This document shows positions 34,832 through 47,078 of a stretch of 64,000 bases of DNA, in pieces. Source of the stretch: Nemophila menziesii (lineage: Eukaryota; Streptophyta; Magnoliopsida; Boraginales; Hydrophyllaceae); NCBI GenBank assembly GCA_029959085.1, contig JARWIR010000008.1:20880001-20944000 (forward strand), in the 5' to 3' direction. The translations under genes were made by a program, and so were the position numbers. The notes under the pieces were generated by a model. The model was not told the DNA's origin, searched no databases, and saw only the letters and a program-made list of their open reading frames with translations. Positions within the stretch are counted from its first letter, which is position 1, and each line of letters opens with the position of its first letter.

Positions 34832-35890
34832 TTTCCTTTTCTTGTTCCAAGGGATTAACGTAATTTAATTATGTTTAGACGCAAAAGATATAATTTTTTT
34901 TTGCTACGTAGTACGTAGAGATCTAAAAGACTTGAAAGCTAAAACTTCCTAAACCTTAATGATTAATAATGCATGAGCGAGACACAACCCACCTATATTT
35001 ATCCCTAGTACATGTGAATACGAGGGTCCTCATATTGTATTTTGCCAACTAGCCTGCACATTTATTTGTTTCGCGAAATATCTATACAAGTTCAAAATGC
35101 TCTTTTGCTCGTAAAATATCTTGGCAAGCTCTTAACATATTATTAGGTGACCCTCTTGAGTTCACATCGCCCTTCACTAGCGCACGCAACTCACACGAGT
35201 CCACCTAAATAATCAAGGAAGAGATTTCCTGCTCCAACGCCATACTCATTCCAAAATATAAAGCCATCAACTCTGTTTCAAAGGGTGAATGTGCAACACA
35301 AATATCCGAAAATCCACAAAGAAAATAACCTTTATTATTTCAGAAAAGACCTCCAATCTCACATTTATTGTTTTCTACATTAAATGACCCATCTATATTT
35401 AGTTTAACTCAACTCATCGGTTTTGTCCATTTACAAATACATTACTTGACGACACCACTAATCCACCATCCCTTTCTTACCCCCATGCTCGTACAAAATC
35501 GCATGCCATAAAACGCGCATTTGCCATCAATTCACACCTTTTTTGCCTAGTTAGTGGATAAAAAATTCTATTATTGTGGTCTAGCCAAATTTGCCACAAA
35601 CAAGCCGCGAACACACATCTCCTTTCCACTCCATTTACACGGGATTTATCCGCTAGCCTCTTCGCCCACCAGCCTCTCATGTCCGTCCCACCGCCCTGAG
35701 CTATATCCATAGTCAAAATTTGACTTCTTCTATGCCTATCTTCTGCTACAACAAATTCTACAACTATCTGAAGGGCCTGCTCGCTTGACGGAACTGAAGG
35801 CTCCGCTCTTTGCTGCTGTTCGCTAACATGTAAAGGGTCTGGCACATTATTTGATACAAGTTGTTGTCCATTACTTCCTCCAAACGCTAG
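34832..35890 (-). pseudogene. LINE 3' part: end of zinc-binding linker and RNase H
   Basis: This continues, in frame, the LINE at 48646-51772; the two were separated by the Athila insertion. Minus-strand reading gives FAACLWQIWLDHNNRIF near 35595, then from about 35420 an RNase H domain: VELNIDGSFN with frame breaks, KCEIGGLFWNNKGYFLCGFS, FETELMALYFGMSMALEQ with the conserved Glu, and VDSCELRALVKGD. Stops and a frame change show that it is dead. T-runs at 34891-34900 and 34831-34840 are candidates for the poly(A) tail. Confidence 0.8.
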
Positions 35891-35895
35891 CTGAT
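35891..35895. repeat. Left target-site duplication of the Athila element (CTGAT)
   Basis: Identical to 48641-48645, immediately outside the opposite LTR. Removing one copy plus the element restores the LINE reading frame. Confidence 0.95.
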
Positions 35896-37457
35896 TGGTG
35901 GTCCTTTGTGTGTTCTAAAAATAATGCAATAAATAATCGAACCACAACCGCAAGTGTACGGTTGTCCCAAGTAGTATTTCTGATAATACAGATTCGTTCC
36001 AAGGACGGAATGGTTGATCACAATGTCTAGCAGATAGTGATTGATGCACTTATGAAAATAAAAGACAATAATATGTTTGTTTGGTTTTTGTTATTAAAGC
36101 TAATGAATGAAAGACAAATATTAAATTGCAAGTAAAAGCTAAGACGCAAGTAAAATAAGTGAAAACGCAATATGAGAAGTAGCACTTGAGAATGCAAGGA
36201 TCCTCCCTATCCTATTTCTTAACTTATGTTGTTTAAGGGCTAAATTAGTCAATTACAATGGTCGGGATTCTAATTTCCTTATACCCCCGTCAGGGTGGAC
36301 TATAAGGCGATCCTAAAGTGTCACTAGTCCCGTCAGGGTAAATATGATCCACCGTTGGATGATTAAGTGTTATTACCTCATTGGCCCTAGGATTAGCTAA
36401 GCTCGTCAGAATCATTAACTTCTATCCTAGATTGAATAAATAGTTCCGTATTTAAACCCCCCGTCAGGATGATCCAATTGCCACTTATTGGAATAGCCTA
36501 AATACTATTACCTGTTCCTAGTTCATGACGCTAAAAACAGTAAACATTCATAATTTATCGAAAAGAGTAAAAGCCCTAATTTAGTTTAATTTATTAAAAC
36601 CCAAATTCAACATTCGTTAATTAATAGGAATTGGGATTCACCCATTGTTTGTTCTCAAGCACTAAATAAAACTTAGCTCATATTAAAATGAAATACGAAA
36701 TTAAAATTAAAGGAATTCATATTGTTTACAGAATTAAAAAGATAAAAGAACCTAATTTCCGGAATCGGAATGACTACGAACGGAGATATAGACCCTCTCC
36801 AGCTCTTGTAGCTTCTTCTCCTTCCTTCAGTTGCTTCTCTCTGGTGTTTTTAATCTTGTAGAATGTGAATTGTGTGTAAAATAGAAGTCAAGGGCTGATT
36901 TTATAGGTGGAAATTCGGACTTGGACCTAGGCTTTTAATTAAATGAAATATAAAAGGCCCAAGTCCACTAACTTAGCCCAAAATCCCGTAACTGCTGATA
37001 TACCTTCACTAAAACAGCTTTTCCCGATGCGTTACAACTCCGATTGACCTCATTCCAGTTGCTAAAGTTCCGTAATTCGATAAGGAATGATTTCTCTTCA
37101 AAGGTCAACAGCTAGATCATCGCTTAAGCACCTCGAAATCAGCAATCTATGGCCTGGAAAATGGATTTTCAGCTCTAAAAATAATATCTTCGGGATTTCT
37201 TTTCAAGTCTTGACTCTATCTTTTGATCTTTGACTTTCTCCTTAGACTCCTCTTCTAGCTAAAATCTAAAACCTGTAAAATACTCACTAAAAATACCAAT
37301 ATTACGCGCAAAAGCTTAATAAATCAAAAATGCTAGAATTAAAAGAGGAAAATCATATTATTGCATATTTAGTCCAAAAGTCTATCGAAATGATTAAATA
37401 AACACCAAAAATGATGTCTCCTAAGGGTCGAAAATAAGAACATTTAAGGAGACATCA
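35896..37457 (-). repeat. 3' LTR of the Athila element
   Basis: 1,562 bp, TG...CA ends. A TATA-like TATAAAAT reads on the minus strand at 36898-36905. The 46-bp terminal hairpin is at 37412-37457. Confidence 0.95.
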
Positions 37458-37470
37458 AGACCCCCAACTC
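37458..37470 (-). other. Polypurine tract of the Athila element
   Basis: The minus strand reads GAGTTGGGGGTCT directly before the 3' LTR start TGATGTCTCC. The same GAGTTGGGGGTCT precedes the LTR at 52829-54296. Confidence 0.8.
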
Positions 37471-38936
37471 AAACCTTTGTCGTCCCGACAAAGCAAAACA
37501 AAACAAAACAAGGGGTAGAAGTAAACGCAAGAACAAATAGAAGCTTAGCAAACAAACCTAAAGCAATTCTTAAGATAAATCTCATATAGCAAAACTTTAA
37601 GAACTAACATATACATACACTAATCATGCAAAATCAAACATAAATAATCTCAATCATAAAATTAAAGTTGCAATGCTTGAAGGTTACACTTGTACTCATA
37701 TCTGTATGATGGCTATAAGATGGTCATTAATCATAAATCGCTTTGAATGTTCCACCTAAATATTCCCTATCAACAGAAGTATAAATTCACTATGTATTTA
37801 AGAATCAAGAGGTCCTTATGGTTTTAATATTGGCTTAAGGACGGTATGGATATATATTTGGTAAATTTGAAGTGAGCTTTTGGCTCTCTCCTCACTTACC
37901 ATCCACATGTCCTCGAGCTTGAGTTTACGCTCAAAAATGTTCTCACTCACCCATTTGACGCGCTAATGTTGCGTCCCCAATGTCAACCCAAATAAAACTA
38001 AGATGATTTCCAAAAATATTCCACTTTGCCGGTTTATTTTATTCTTTCTTTCTTTTTATTTTATTTTTCATTTCTTTTCTTCTTTTTTGTACAAGATACC
38101 CATGACCATCATTTTGATGTGAAAAGTCATGTCTCTTATAATTTTCTTTTTCTTTTTCTCTTTTTTTTTTTTTTCAAATCCCGGCAAAGGGTTACAAATA
38201 ATAATATCATCTACATTTTTGTGCCTCAATACAAACACATATAATCCCTTCCCAATGTAAATTCCCAAAATGTGGACCCTCCACCCCAAACTCAAGCTCG
38301 AGACAAGTCTCAGGGTTGTGATTCAAGTGCGGGTCATTTGGTCATGCCTAATAATCTAAAGGATAATGGGCTTATATCGTGGCTACAAAAGAAAAGGCTT
38401 AAGGCTCAAAATTGGGCTAAGACGGATAAAATTATAATATTAGGGATAGCAAGCTAAAGGTTTCAAATGGCTAACAAAGAACTGCCCCTATCATTTTCCT
38501 AAGTACATAGCTTGTCTTTAGTTCATATCTAGGTGGGTTCTCTACTAATTAAGATTTCACGTTCTACACACCAAACATATTCCTTAAGTACAAGCTTACT
38601 TCATTTGCATTGTTCATTAATTTTTCCTATCAATTACCTATGTTCGCATGCAATTGTAAGTGCGTTCTATATCAGTCCCTAAAGTCCACTATTTACTATC
38701 ATAGATTCATCAAAAGTATGCTTAAAGGGACATTTAAAATCTTCTATAGTCAAACGCAACTCCGAAAATTATTTTTATTGAAAGCAAATAAAACATATAA
38801 CACATAAAAATTGGGATGAGGCAACGAACCCCACCCCAAACTCAAAAATGAGTCGTGTCCCCACGACTCGAAAAGACTCAACGCAATAAAAAATAAACTA
38901 ATCTAACAAAAATGCGAAAGGGATAGAAAACGTATC
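37471..38936 (-). other. Non-coding 3' region of the Athila element
   Basis: No ORF of note. Homologous pieces of this region recur at 54316-54700 and 59993-60420 in the second Athila-like relic, for example GTGAGCTTTTGGCTCT and GTCGTCCCGACAAA, so it is conserved across families. Confidence 0.7.
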
Positions 38937-40268
38937 TTAACCAGCTCGAGGCTGGTTATCGGTGTTGCGTCCATGAACTTTCTCCTGCATAAGAATACCA
39001 TAGGTGGCATGTTGAATTGTGCTCACCCCCGTTAACATGTTTCGGAGAAGTTCTAACTCTTTTGTAACGTTTCCTAAAGATGCAATCATCTTCACTTGGT
39101 TCTCTTCTAACACCTGCACTTTAGCTTCCAACTCATCAGGTGTATGCATCTTCTTCTTTGGAGGAGCTCTAGGATTCCTTGTTGCTTTTACCACCTCATC
39201 ATGAATATTCTTAACCAAAGTTAAACCCATACTCTCACACCCTACAACACGATCAATCTCTGCGTCTTTACGCGGAACCTTTGCGTCCAAGCACAAAGTA
39301 GTGACGGTACAAGGAAATTTGAGATTTTGTTGTGAAGTAGGAATTCTAGCAAATTCCATGATGGTATCATATATCACACGAGCAACATCCATGGGTTTCT
39401 CCTCAATAATACATTTAATGAACAAAAGATGCTCCTTCTTCACTTCCGATATGTGTTTAACTCCGAAGAAGGTAGGTATTATGAAACGTGACCAAATCTT
39501 AGCGCATGGTAGCAAGTTACTACTATACATCTGTCCAGGATATCTATCTCCTTCGGGAATTGGGTGGGCCCCATCAACAATCACTTTCCCCCAAAGGGAT
39601 TCATAATCAAACGAAGGCTCTTTAAGAGATTCTTGAAACGGACATATTCCGGAAAACTTGGGTAACTTCAATGATTTACGAATAAGCTCAACGGAGAAAG
39701 GAACTACCTTTTTGCGAATTATAACAGCTTCTTTTGAGAAGGCGATTCCTTCATAAAAATCTCGCACCAAGGTAGGAATATACTCAAGCTTCCTTTCTCT
39801 CAATTCCTTCCAACCCAATTTATCACAAGTAACACCATAATCTTTATAAGCACTAGTCATAATACCTTTAGGAAGATTCATCTCCTCACCAAACTTCAAA
39901 AATTCAATTCGATCACGAACCTGAGTATCCCAAGGAACGAAGACTCTCTTAGGCTTTTGAGCCCAAGCTTTCCTACGCGGAGCTTTCGGTTGTTGCACTG
40001 GTTCTTCGGGAACTTCTTGTTCAGCTTCTTCAATCTCTTCTTCAACTTCTTCCTCACTTTCTTCATCACTCTCATCAATTAACCTGCTCTTTTTCGGATT
40101 AGCCTTACTCGGATTCTCTTTTCGTTTCGGAGCAATTTGGTTTTGGACAGTCTTTTTGGACCGCGAATCCGGAATCTCAATTGCTTGGTCTGGGCTAGCT
40201 CCAACAGTGTTCCTGTTTCTTGGTATGTTTCTTCGATAGTTACACATGGAATCGGTTCTGTTAGTCAT
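38937..40268 (-). CDS. Athila downstream ORF with plant-transposon domain (env position)
   Basis: A 443-aa ORF starting at ATG 40268. Residues 1-60 are basic with a RKENPSKANPKK-type stretch; 64-95 are strongly acidic (EESDEESEEEVEEEIEEAEQ); the middle part (about 120-300) contains FYEGIAFSKEAVIIRKKVVP and matches the widespread plant domain of unknown function often labelled putative plant transposon protein; the C-terminus (about 370-430) is predicted coiled coil by heptad pattern (LEAKVQVLEENQVKM). It sits where Athila elements have an env-like ORF, but I see no signal peptide or membrane helix, so an envelope role is not supported. The ORF has no break. Function unknown. Confidence 0.8.
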   Translation of the reverse strand: MTNRTDSMCNYRRNIPRNRNTVGASPDQAIEIPDSRSKKTVQNQIAPKRKENPSKANPKKSRLIDESDEESEEEVEEEIEEAEQEVPEEPVQQPKAPRRKAWAQKPKRVFVPWDTQVRDRIEFLKFGEEMNLPKGIMTSAYKDYGVTCDKLGWKELRERKLEYIPTLVRDFYEGIAFSKEAVIIRKKVVPFSVELIRKSLKLPKFSGICPFQESLKEPSFDYESLWGKVIVDGAHPIPEGDRYPGQMYSSNLLPCAKIWSRFIIPTFFGVKHISEVKKEHLLFIKCIIEEKPMDVARVIYDTIMEFARIPTSQQNLKFPCTVTTLCLDAKVPRKDAEIDRVVGCESMGLTLVKNIHDEVVKATRNPRAPPKKKMHTPDELEAKVQVLEENQVKMIASLGNVTKELELLRNMLTGVSTIQHATYGILMQEKVHGRNTDNQPRAG

Positions 40269-41298
40269 CTCTTTTCACCCCAAACTCAAAACTTCAAATA
40301 GAGAAAAAGCTAGAGAAAAGCTTTGAAATTTGATGTTTTGAGGCTTAAAACTTGAAGAACTAGGTGTTATATGAGATGGGTTAAGGTTATTTGAGAGAGA
40401 TTTTGAAAGAATTTGGATTAATTTCAAGGTTGGGAGAAAGAAATTTTTGGAGAAAAGGTGAAATTTGATGATGTTTTGGAGAAGCTATGAGTTGATTTTG
40501 TGTTTTTGTGATGATAGAAGGCTTGATTTGATGATTTTATAGTTGTTTGTTGATGATTTTCGGAGTAGGTGGAGGCAAGAATTCGGATTATAAGGTTTGG
40601 CTTGGAAAAGAGGCAAAAAACTAGGTTTAATTAAGTTAAAACCGCCTCTCGCAACAGCTGGCCGGTATGCCTTCGGATCCGCCGGTATGCCGGCCGAGAG
40701 GTCGGCGAATTTTTTTTTTTTTTTTTTTACCTCAAAACGCAAGTGCATTGCGTCGTCGCTGACGCAATGGTCAGGGAATTTGGAATCCTTGACCGGCTAG
40801 CCGGCGGATTCGCCGGTATGCCTGTGAAATCTCGATGGCGCATTTGATGACGCAGCAACCTTGCGTCATCGCTGACGCAAGGACCAGAACATTCTTCCTC
40901 GTTGGCCGGCTAGCCGGCGGATTCGCCGGTATGCCTGTGCTTTCTCGCTGGCGCGAATGAAGACGCAGCATTGCTGCGTTGTCGCTGACGCAGTGGTCAG
41001 GGAGTTGGGGTCTATCTGCTCGTTTGGCCGGTATGCCGGCTAGCTCGCCGGCTAGCCGGTCAAACCTGCTGTGGACTTCAATTTTCTTCGTTTTTCCCAT
41101 CGTTTGACCCCAAACTCATGACCATTATACCCCTGAAATCATCAAAAACAAACACCCTTCCTCATTTCTTGAAAATAAAAACTAAAATAAACGAAAACTC
41201 TAACTAATATACACTACGGAAATTGAAATACTTAAACTAATATACAAGAAATTGGCTTTTGTTTAACGTCGTTAAGCTCGACGGGTTACCTCGTGCTT
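40269..41298 (-). other. Spacer between pol and the downstream ORF
   Basis: Contains the leader of the downstream ORF (40269-40600), a 20-22-bp T-run near 40710-40731, the hairpin repeats, and just after the pol stop the CGTTAAACAAAAG motif typical of Athila post-pol sequence (near 41255-41270). ORFs here (up to 109 codons) are products of the repeats. Confidence 0.6.
40650..41066. repeat. Tandem repeats of about 118 bp with two palindromes per unit
   Basis: Units start near 40791, 40909 and 41027, with a more diverged one from about 40655. Each has a GGCCGGCTAGCCGGCGGATT / CGCCGGTATGCC block and, about 60 bp on, a TGCGTCATCGCTGACGCA block. Both are self-complementary. GC-rich and unlike the rest of the element. 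Confidence 0.85.
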
Positions 41299-44200
41299 CT
41301 AAGGAGCTTCGAGGAGGTACATGACCTCTCCGGGATGTGGGTCTTTTGCACGATCGGTGTCTTCTCCTCCATGATAAATTTTTAAACGATGACCGTTCAC
41401 CATGAATGTACGGTTCTCAAGTGGATGTTCTATCTCTATAGCTCCATGAGGTGTAACCTTGGTTACAATGTAAGGACCCGACCACTTCGATCTTAATTTC
41501 CCCGGATAATTACTGAACTTCGAATTATATTTCAACACTCTTTGTCCCACTACAAAGTTCTTTTCTCGAATTCGATTATCATGCCATCTCTTAGTATTTT
41601 CTTTATAAAGCTTAGCATTTTCATAAGCATGTAATCTAAATTCATCAAGCTCATTAAGTTTCATCATTCGATTCTCACCAGCTAGTGTAGGATCTAAATT
41701 TAACTTTGCAATAGCCCAATAGGCACCCATTTCAAGTTCAAGAGGTAAGTGACAAGCCTTACCATAAACCATTCGATACGGAGAAGCACCTACTGGGGTT
41801 TTGAAAGCAGTTCGATATGCCCAAAGTGCATCATCTAATTTCATAGACCAATCTTTTCTTGTAGGACCAACGGTTTTCTCTAAGATAGATTTTACCTCAC
41901 GATTTGATACTTCGGCTTGACCATTGGCTTGTGGATGATAAGCGGTAGACACACGATGTCTGACTCCATATTTCTCTAGAACAGTCTTCAGGTACTTATT
42001 AACGAAATGAGTACCTCCATCGCTAATAATCACCCTTGGAGTTCCATGTCTAGTGAAAATATGTGATTTTAAGAACTTAATCACCACTCTAGAATCATTG
42101 GTTGGTAGAGCCACCGCTTCTACCCACTTAGACACGTAATCAACAGCTAATAAGATGTAGAGGTTACCATTTGACGGAACGAACGGACCCATTAAAACTA
42201 TACCCCAAACATCGAATATTTCAACTTCTAACACATTATTACGTGGCATCTCATCCCTCTTGGATATGTTACCGGTAAATTGGCATCTATTACATCTTTT
42301 AGTGTATTCATGACAATCTTTTATAATAGAGGGCCAATAGAAACCTGATTGTAATACCTTAGCAGCAGTTCGATCTCCTTTAAAATGTCCACCGTAAGGT
42401 GAATCATGACACCCAGCTATAATCGCCTCAATTTCTTCCTTGGCTACGCATCTTCTTACCATCTGATCAGCACAGACTTTGTAGAGGAACGGATCCTCCC
42501 AAAAGAACTGTCTTGCACGGTGAGCTAATCTTTTTCTCTCTTGATAAGTTGATCCTTCAGGAAAGGAACCACTTACCACTAAGTTTGCAATATCCGCATA
42601 CCAAGGGGCTTCATAGTCACGAACTTCGAATAGATTCTCATCAGGAAATTCTTCTCTAACTGCTTCAGTACCACTATTCAACTCCGAACCTTCTAATCTC
42701 GATAGATGATCTGCAACCTGATTCTCGCACCCTTTTCTATCCTTGATCTCTAAATCAAACTCTTGAAGTAATAACACCCATCTGATTAACCTTGGTTTAG
42801 CATCCTTCTTCTCCATAAGATATCGAATCGCTGAATGATCTGTATAGACAATAACTTTCGCTCCAAGAAGATAAGAGCGAAATTTATCGAATGAATACAC
42901 AACCGCTAGCAACTCCTTTTCTGTAACTGTATAATTGATCTGAGCACCATTAAAAGTTTTACTAGCATAATAAATCGAATGAAAAACTTTCTCTTTTCTT
43001 TGTCCTAATACAGCTCCCATACATAAATCACTCGCATCACACATAACCTCAAACGGTAAATTCCAATCTGGAGGCACTACTATAGGAGCAGAAATAAGCT
43101 TTTCTTTAATTGCTTTGAAAGCCGCTAAACAAGCTTCATCAAAAAGGAATTTGGAATCCTTTTCAAGTAAGTTGCATAACGGTTTCGCAATCTTAGAAAA
43201 ATCTTTGATAAATCGCCTATAAAAGCCAGCATGGCCTAGAAAACTTCTTACCCCTTTAACAGAAACAGGAGGGGGAAGAGTTTTAATTACCTCAATCTTC
43301 GCTCTATCGACTTCCAATCCAACACTCGAAATTTTGTGACCCAGAACAATACCTTCGCGAACCATGAAATGACATTTCTCCCAGTTTAAGACCAAATCTG
43401 TTTCTTTGCATCTGATTAACACTTTCTCCAAATTGTCTAAGCACTTATCAAAATCATCACCAAATACAGAGAAATCATCCATAAACACTTCAAGAAAGTT
43501 ATCGATCATATCCCAGAAGATGGCCATCATGCATCTTTGAAAAGTAGCAGGAGCATTACACAACCCAAATGGCATTCTACGATATGCAAAAGTACCAAAG
43601 GGGCATGTAAATGTTGTTTTATGTTGATCTTCTGGAGCCACGTAAATTTGATTATACCCTGAATAACCATCCAAGAAGCAATAGTACTCTCTTCCGGCTA
43701 ATTTGTCTAACATCTGATCTATGAAGGGCAAAGGGAAATGATCTTTTCTGGTGGCCTTGTTCAGCTTCCTATAATCCATGCAAACTCTCCATCCAACTAC
43801 CGTTCTTGAAGGAATCGCTTCATTTTTATCATTAAGAACTGTTGTCATTCCTCCCTTCTTCGGTACACACTGAACCGGACTCACCCATTCACTACTCGAA
43901 ATGGGGTAAATAATCCCCGCATCTAAAAGCTTGATCACCTCTTTCTTTACCACATCCTTCATAGCGGGCATTAATCTTCTTTGACCTTCAACTGAGCGTG
44001 CGTTAACATTTTCAAGTATGATTTTATGTTGACAATAGGATGGACTAATGCCTTTGATATCAGCAATTGTCCAACCTATTGCTTCTTTGTTTGCTCTTAA
44101 CACACGCAACAGTTTATCTTCTTGAGGACCTGTTAAATTAGCTGAAACAATAACAGGTAGAGTTTCATTAGTACCTAAATATGCATACCTCAAGTGTGCT

Positions 44201-46944
44201 GGCAATGGTTTTTCTTCCAATTCCGGAGGAGATTCAATTGAAGGCTTCTTTTTAGGCACAATCTCCCCCGGTTCTCTCACAGGTTCATAGGCAGGACGCC
44301 TATACCTCGGATTTTCAGAATTTAGAGCTGCTATTGTTTCAGTAAGCTCCTCCATCATCTTAGGTGAATCTAATGTTAAAGCAGCCTGCAAGATATCATC
44401 AAAATTTAAACAATTAAATACCTCTTGCGATGCTTGCTCTACTATATCCATTCTGAAGCAATCTTCCTCAGAATCTGGGAATTTCATAGCTCGAAATACA
44501 TTGAATTTTACTTCCTCATCTTGTATCCTCATTGTTAATTCGCCATTCTCTACATCGATCAATGTTCTCCCTGTAGCTAGGAATGGTCTACCCAAAATAA
44601 TGGGGACATTTCTATCTGCATTGTATTCAAGGATTACAAAATCAACGGGAAATATAAGTGTACCTGCCTTAACAAGGACATCCTCAATGCGGCCTTCAGG
44701 ATGTGCAAGAGACCTGTCCGCCATTTGCAAGACCATAGAAGTGGGTCTTGCGTTTCCAATTTTTAGCTTATCAAATATCGACTTGGGCATCAAATTGATG
44801 CTAGCTCCCAAGTCACATAGCGCCTTTCCTTTCCATTCTTCCCCAATTGATATGGGAATCGTGAAACTCCCTGGATCTACTAACTTCGGAGGTAATTTAC
44901 TTTGGCAAATCGCGCTACACTCTTCTGGGAGACCAATCATCTCGTTATCACAATAGGGCCTTTTGTTAGTGAGGGCCCTCTTCAAAAACTTCGTATACTT
45001 CGGAATATCTCGAATCGCCTCAAGTAACGGGATATTAATACTTAGACCCTTCACTCTGTTAAAGAATTTCTGAAAATCACCCAAATCACCCTTTTTCTGA
45101 ACTCGTGATGGAAACGGTGGTGGAGGGCGATTAATCACCATATCATCTTTCTTTTTCGGAACTTCTCGTGGTCTCACTATTTCTTCAACCTCACTCTCTT
45201 TCTCTTTCTCTTTCTCCACCACTTCCTTTTCTTTTCTTGGTACTTCTTTCTCTTTCATAATGGGGAAAGGAGGGGGAGGAAGGTTCTTACCACTTCTCAA
45301 TGTAACAGCATTACAATCTTCGCGTTGCTTCGAATTCTCAGTATCGCTAGGAAGTTGCCCTTGTGGGCGCTGATTTAGCTGTTTATTAATTTGGCTTAGC
45401 TGATTCTGGAAAATCTTCATATTCGCTTCAGCTGCGTTCTGACGTTCTAAGGCTTGTGTTTGAAGAGCAATTAAATTTTCAACGGTTTTCTGAAGGGTAA
45501 CTACTCCTTCTTGTGGATGGGCAGGTAAGGCTTTTTGGTTTAAAGTTTCATCGTATGTATTCTGAGGAGTATTCTGAGGAGCTTGCCTTTGTACATAATT
45601 TCCCTGATTCTGTCCTCCTTGATAATTGTTGTGTGGTCTTGGATTATAGTTACTACCTTGGGGACGCGGCTGATACGCATAGGTGGGATTGGCTGCCCCA
45701 TTAGGATTTGAGTATTGAAACCCAGGATGGTTTCTGTTAGGCTGATATCCATTACCACTTGAATTGAAGTTACCTCTATTGGACATGAACATCACGGATT
45801 CTTGGTTATTTGGACAACTTTCCTCATCATGATCATCTACCTGACAAATCGAACACATATAAACCTCTTGTGCAGCATGCACAGCTACCTTCTTACCCGA
45901 AAATCCTTCTTTCACAGCTAAAGTAAGCTGTTTTAATTGTTGCTCAATAGTACTCTGAATCTTGTTCTCAAACGTAGCAAATTTCTCTTCCATATCAACA
46001 TTATTCACTCCCTTAACCGGTGTTCTTACTGAATTCCACCCAACTTCATTCTTGACTGTTCTCTCTAAGATAATTTTAGCATGAGCGGGTTGAACTTGAA
46101 GAAAACCTGCACCACATAGCGTATCCAACTTCTCTCTCGAAATTCCATCAAGGCCTCTATAAAAGATCTTTAACTGTTGTTGTTCTGAAAAGCCATGATT
46201 AGGAACTTTACGCAAACACATCTGAAACCTTGTCCAACTCCTACCCACAGTTTCCTCATATTCTTGACGGAAATGCGTCAATTCTAATTCAGCATCTAAC
46301 CTCATGTTACTTGGATAATACCTGTCAAAGAACGCAATCTCTAATTGGTCCCAATTGGTGATCTTCGTAGGATCTTGCGTATCGTGCCATTCACTTGCTC
46401 CCTCAGTAACAAAGAACTTAAAAGCAGCAAAATACATCTGTTCTCTCGAGACCCCTTGTGTGATATAAGAATCACATATCTGTTTGAATTTCTGTACTGC
46501 CCTGAGAGGATCTTCTGCTGGTCTACCACGAAAATTACCAAAATTCTGGAACTGAGCTAACATACCCGAATCTGGACGAAAACGTGGAACATTAATATCT
46601 GGAGCACCTACTCCTATAGCTGGAGCACGGAATGGAACTTCTGGAGGACCATTAGTAAACCACGGATCATGATTCATCACTATCTGGACTGGAGCATTGG
46701 GATTTAGTGGTTGAACTGGAGGAATAACGCCCGGAGCTAAAGGTTGGCCATTTGCATCTAGCTGGCCTTGTCCATTATTCTGTTGATTATTTTGAAGATT
46801 GATGTCTGCCATTCTGTTACTTAACTCTTCTACTTCTAAAGCTTCTCGTTCTCTTCTTCTTCTGTTCGCAAGTCTGATCAACGATTCTGGATTACTAAGG
46901 ATCGGAGGTGTTGGCTCTAGATCCTTGAATAGCCTTCTTCGCAT
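41299..46944 (-). CDS. Athila gag-pol polyprotein, 1881 aa
   Basis: One uninterrupted ORF from ATG 46944. Gag (about 90-320); CCHC knuckle [14 protein letters not shown] (about 362-376); aspartic protease with DLGAS (about 710) and ILGRPFL; reverse transcriptase with FMDD in place of the usual YxDD (about 1152); RNase H with [10 protein letters not shown] (about 1300); integrase with the H-H-C-C zinc region (HDSPYGGH to CNRCQ, about 1513-1550) and DDE core. In the core the second Asp (SDGG, residue 1642) and Glu (QAEVSN, 1678, DX35E spacing) are present, but the first Asp is Val (GIVLMGPF, residue 1583, GTT codon at 42196-42198). The polyprotein would build particles, copy RNA to DNA and integrate it; with this change integration by its own enzyme is doubtful. 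Confidence 0.95.
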   Translation of the reverse strand: MRRRLFKDLEPTPPILSNPESLIRLANRRRREREALEVEELSNRMADINLQNNQQNNGQGQLDANGQPLAPGVIPPVQPLNPNAPVQIVMNHDPWFTNGPPEVPFRAPAIGVGAPDINVPRFRPDSGMLAQFQNFGNFRGRPAEDPLRAVQKFKQICDSYITQGVSREQMYFAAFKFFVTEGASEWHDTQDPTKITNWDQLEIAFFDRYYPSNMRLDAELELTHFRQEYEETVGRSWTRFQMCLRKVPNHGFSEQQQLKIFYRGLDGISREKLDTLCGAGFLQVQPAHAKIILERTVKNEVGWNSVRTPVKGVNNVDMEEKFATFENKIQSTIEQQLKQLTLAVKEGFSGKKVAVHAAQEVYMCSICQVDDHDEESCPNNQESVMFMSNRGNFNSSGNGYQPNRNHPGFQYSNPNGAANPTYAYQPRPQGSNYNPRPHNNYQGGQNQGNYVQRQAPQNTPQNTYDETLNQKALPAHPQEGVVTLQKTVENLIALQTQALERQNAAEANMKIFQNQLSQINKQLNQRPQGQLPSDTENSKQREDCNAVTLRSGKNLPPPPFPIMKEKEVPRKEKEVVEKEKEKESEVEEIVRPREVPKKKDDMVINRPPPPFPSRVQKKGDLGDFQKFFNRVKGLSINIPLLEAIRDIPKYTKFLKRALTNKRPYCDNEMIGLPEECSAICQSKLPPKLVDPGSFTIPISIGEEWKGKALCDLGASINLMPKSIFDKLKIGNARPTSMVLQMADRSLAHPEGRIEDVLVKAGTLIFPVDFVILEYNADRNVPIILGRPFLATGRTLIDVENGELTMRIQDEEVKFNVFRAMKFPDSEEDCFRMDIVEQASQEVFNCLNFDDILQAALTLDSPKMMEELTETIAALNSENPRYRRPAYEPVREPGEIVPKKKPSIESPPELEEKPLPAHLRYAYLGTNETLPVIVSANLTGPQEDKLLRVLRANKEAIGWTIADIKGISPSYCQHKIILENVNARSVEGQRRLMPAMKDVVKKEVIKLLDAGIIYPISSSEWVSPVQCVPKKGGMTTVLNDKNEAIPSRTVVGWRVCMDYRKLNKATRKDHFPLPFIDQMLDKLAGREYYCFLDGYSGYNQIYVAPEDQHKTTFTCPFGTFAYRRMPFGLCNAPATFQRCMMAIFWDMIDNFLEVFMDDFSVFGDDFDKCLDNLEKVLIRCKETDLVLNWEKCHFMVREGIVLGHKISSVGLEVDRAKIEVIKTLPPPVSVKGVRSFLGHAGFYRRFIKDFSKIAKPLCNLLEKDSKFLFDEACLAAFKAIKEKLISAPIVVPPDWNLPFEVMCDASDLCMGAVLGQRKEKVFHSIYYASKTFNGAQINYTVTEKELLAVVYSFDKFRSYLLGAKVIVYTDHSAIRYLMEKKDAKPRLIRWVLLLQEFDLEIKDRKGCENQVADHLSRLEGSELNSGTEAVREEFPDENLFEVRDYEAPWYADIANLVVSGSFPEGSTYQERKRLAHRARQFFWEDPFLYKVCADQMVRRCVAKEEIEAIIAGCHDSPYGGHFKGDRTAAKVLQSGFYWPSIIKDCHEYTKRCNRCQFTGNISKRDEMPRNNVLEVEIFDVWGIVLMGPFVPSNGNLYILLAVDYVSKWVEAVALPTNDSRVVIKFLKSHIFTRHGTPRVIISDGGTHFVNKYLKTVLEKYGVRHRVSTAYHPQANGQAEVSNREVKSILEKTVGPTRKDWSMKLDDALWAYRTAFKTPVGASPYRMVYGKACHLPLELEMGAYWAIAKLNLDPTLAGENRMMKLNELDEFRLHAYENAKLYKENTKRWHDNRIREKNFVVGQRVLKYNSKFSNYPGKLRSKWSGPYIVTKVTPHGAIEIEHPLENRTFMVNGHRLKIYHGGEDTDRAKDPHPGEVMYLLEAP

Positions 46945-47054
46945 ACACCAAACCTAAAAACCTGAAAAAGCTAACAAACAAAAAGCGTAAAACTGATAAA
47001 ATAAAATAAATGCACTTATCACTAAAGGATAAACACCGTGGTCACACGCTACCG

Positions 47055-47072
47055 TCCCCGGCAGCGGCGCCA
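47055..47072 (-). other. Primer binding site of the Athila element, tRNA-Asp type
   Basis: Minus strand TGGCGCCGCTGCCGGGGA, 6 bases inside the 5' LTR; identical to the site at 1386-1403. Confidence 0.9.
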
Positions 47073-47078
47073 AAAACT

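Noticed and set aside
35477..35845. 122-codon ORF as a stand-alone gene
   Set aside because: It is the LINE ORF2 linker, continuous in frame with the LINE sequence on the far side of the Athila element.
40700..40735. T-run in the Athila spacer as a LINE or SINE tail
   Set aside because: No target duplication or element sequence adjoins it; it lies within the hairpin repeat block.
40771..41100. 109-codon minus-strand ORF after the Athila pol gene
   Set aside because: It consists of translated hairpin repeats, with no similarity to a protein and no conserved start context.
44501..44956. 151-codon plus-strand ORF and other ORFs opposite the Athila and copia polyproteins
   Set aside because: Antisense shadows of well-supported coding frames.
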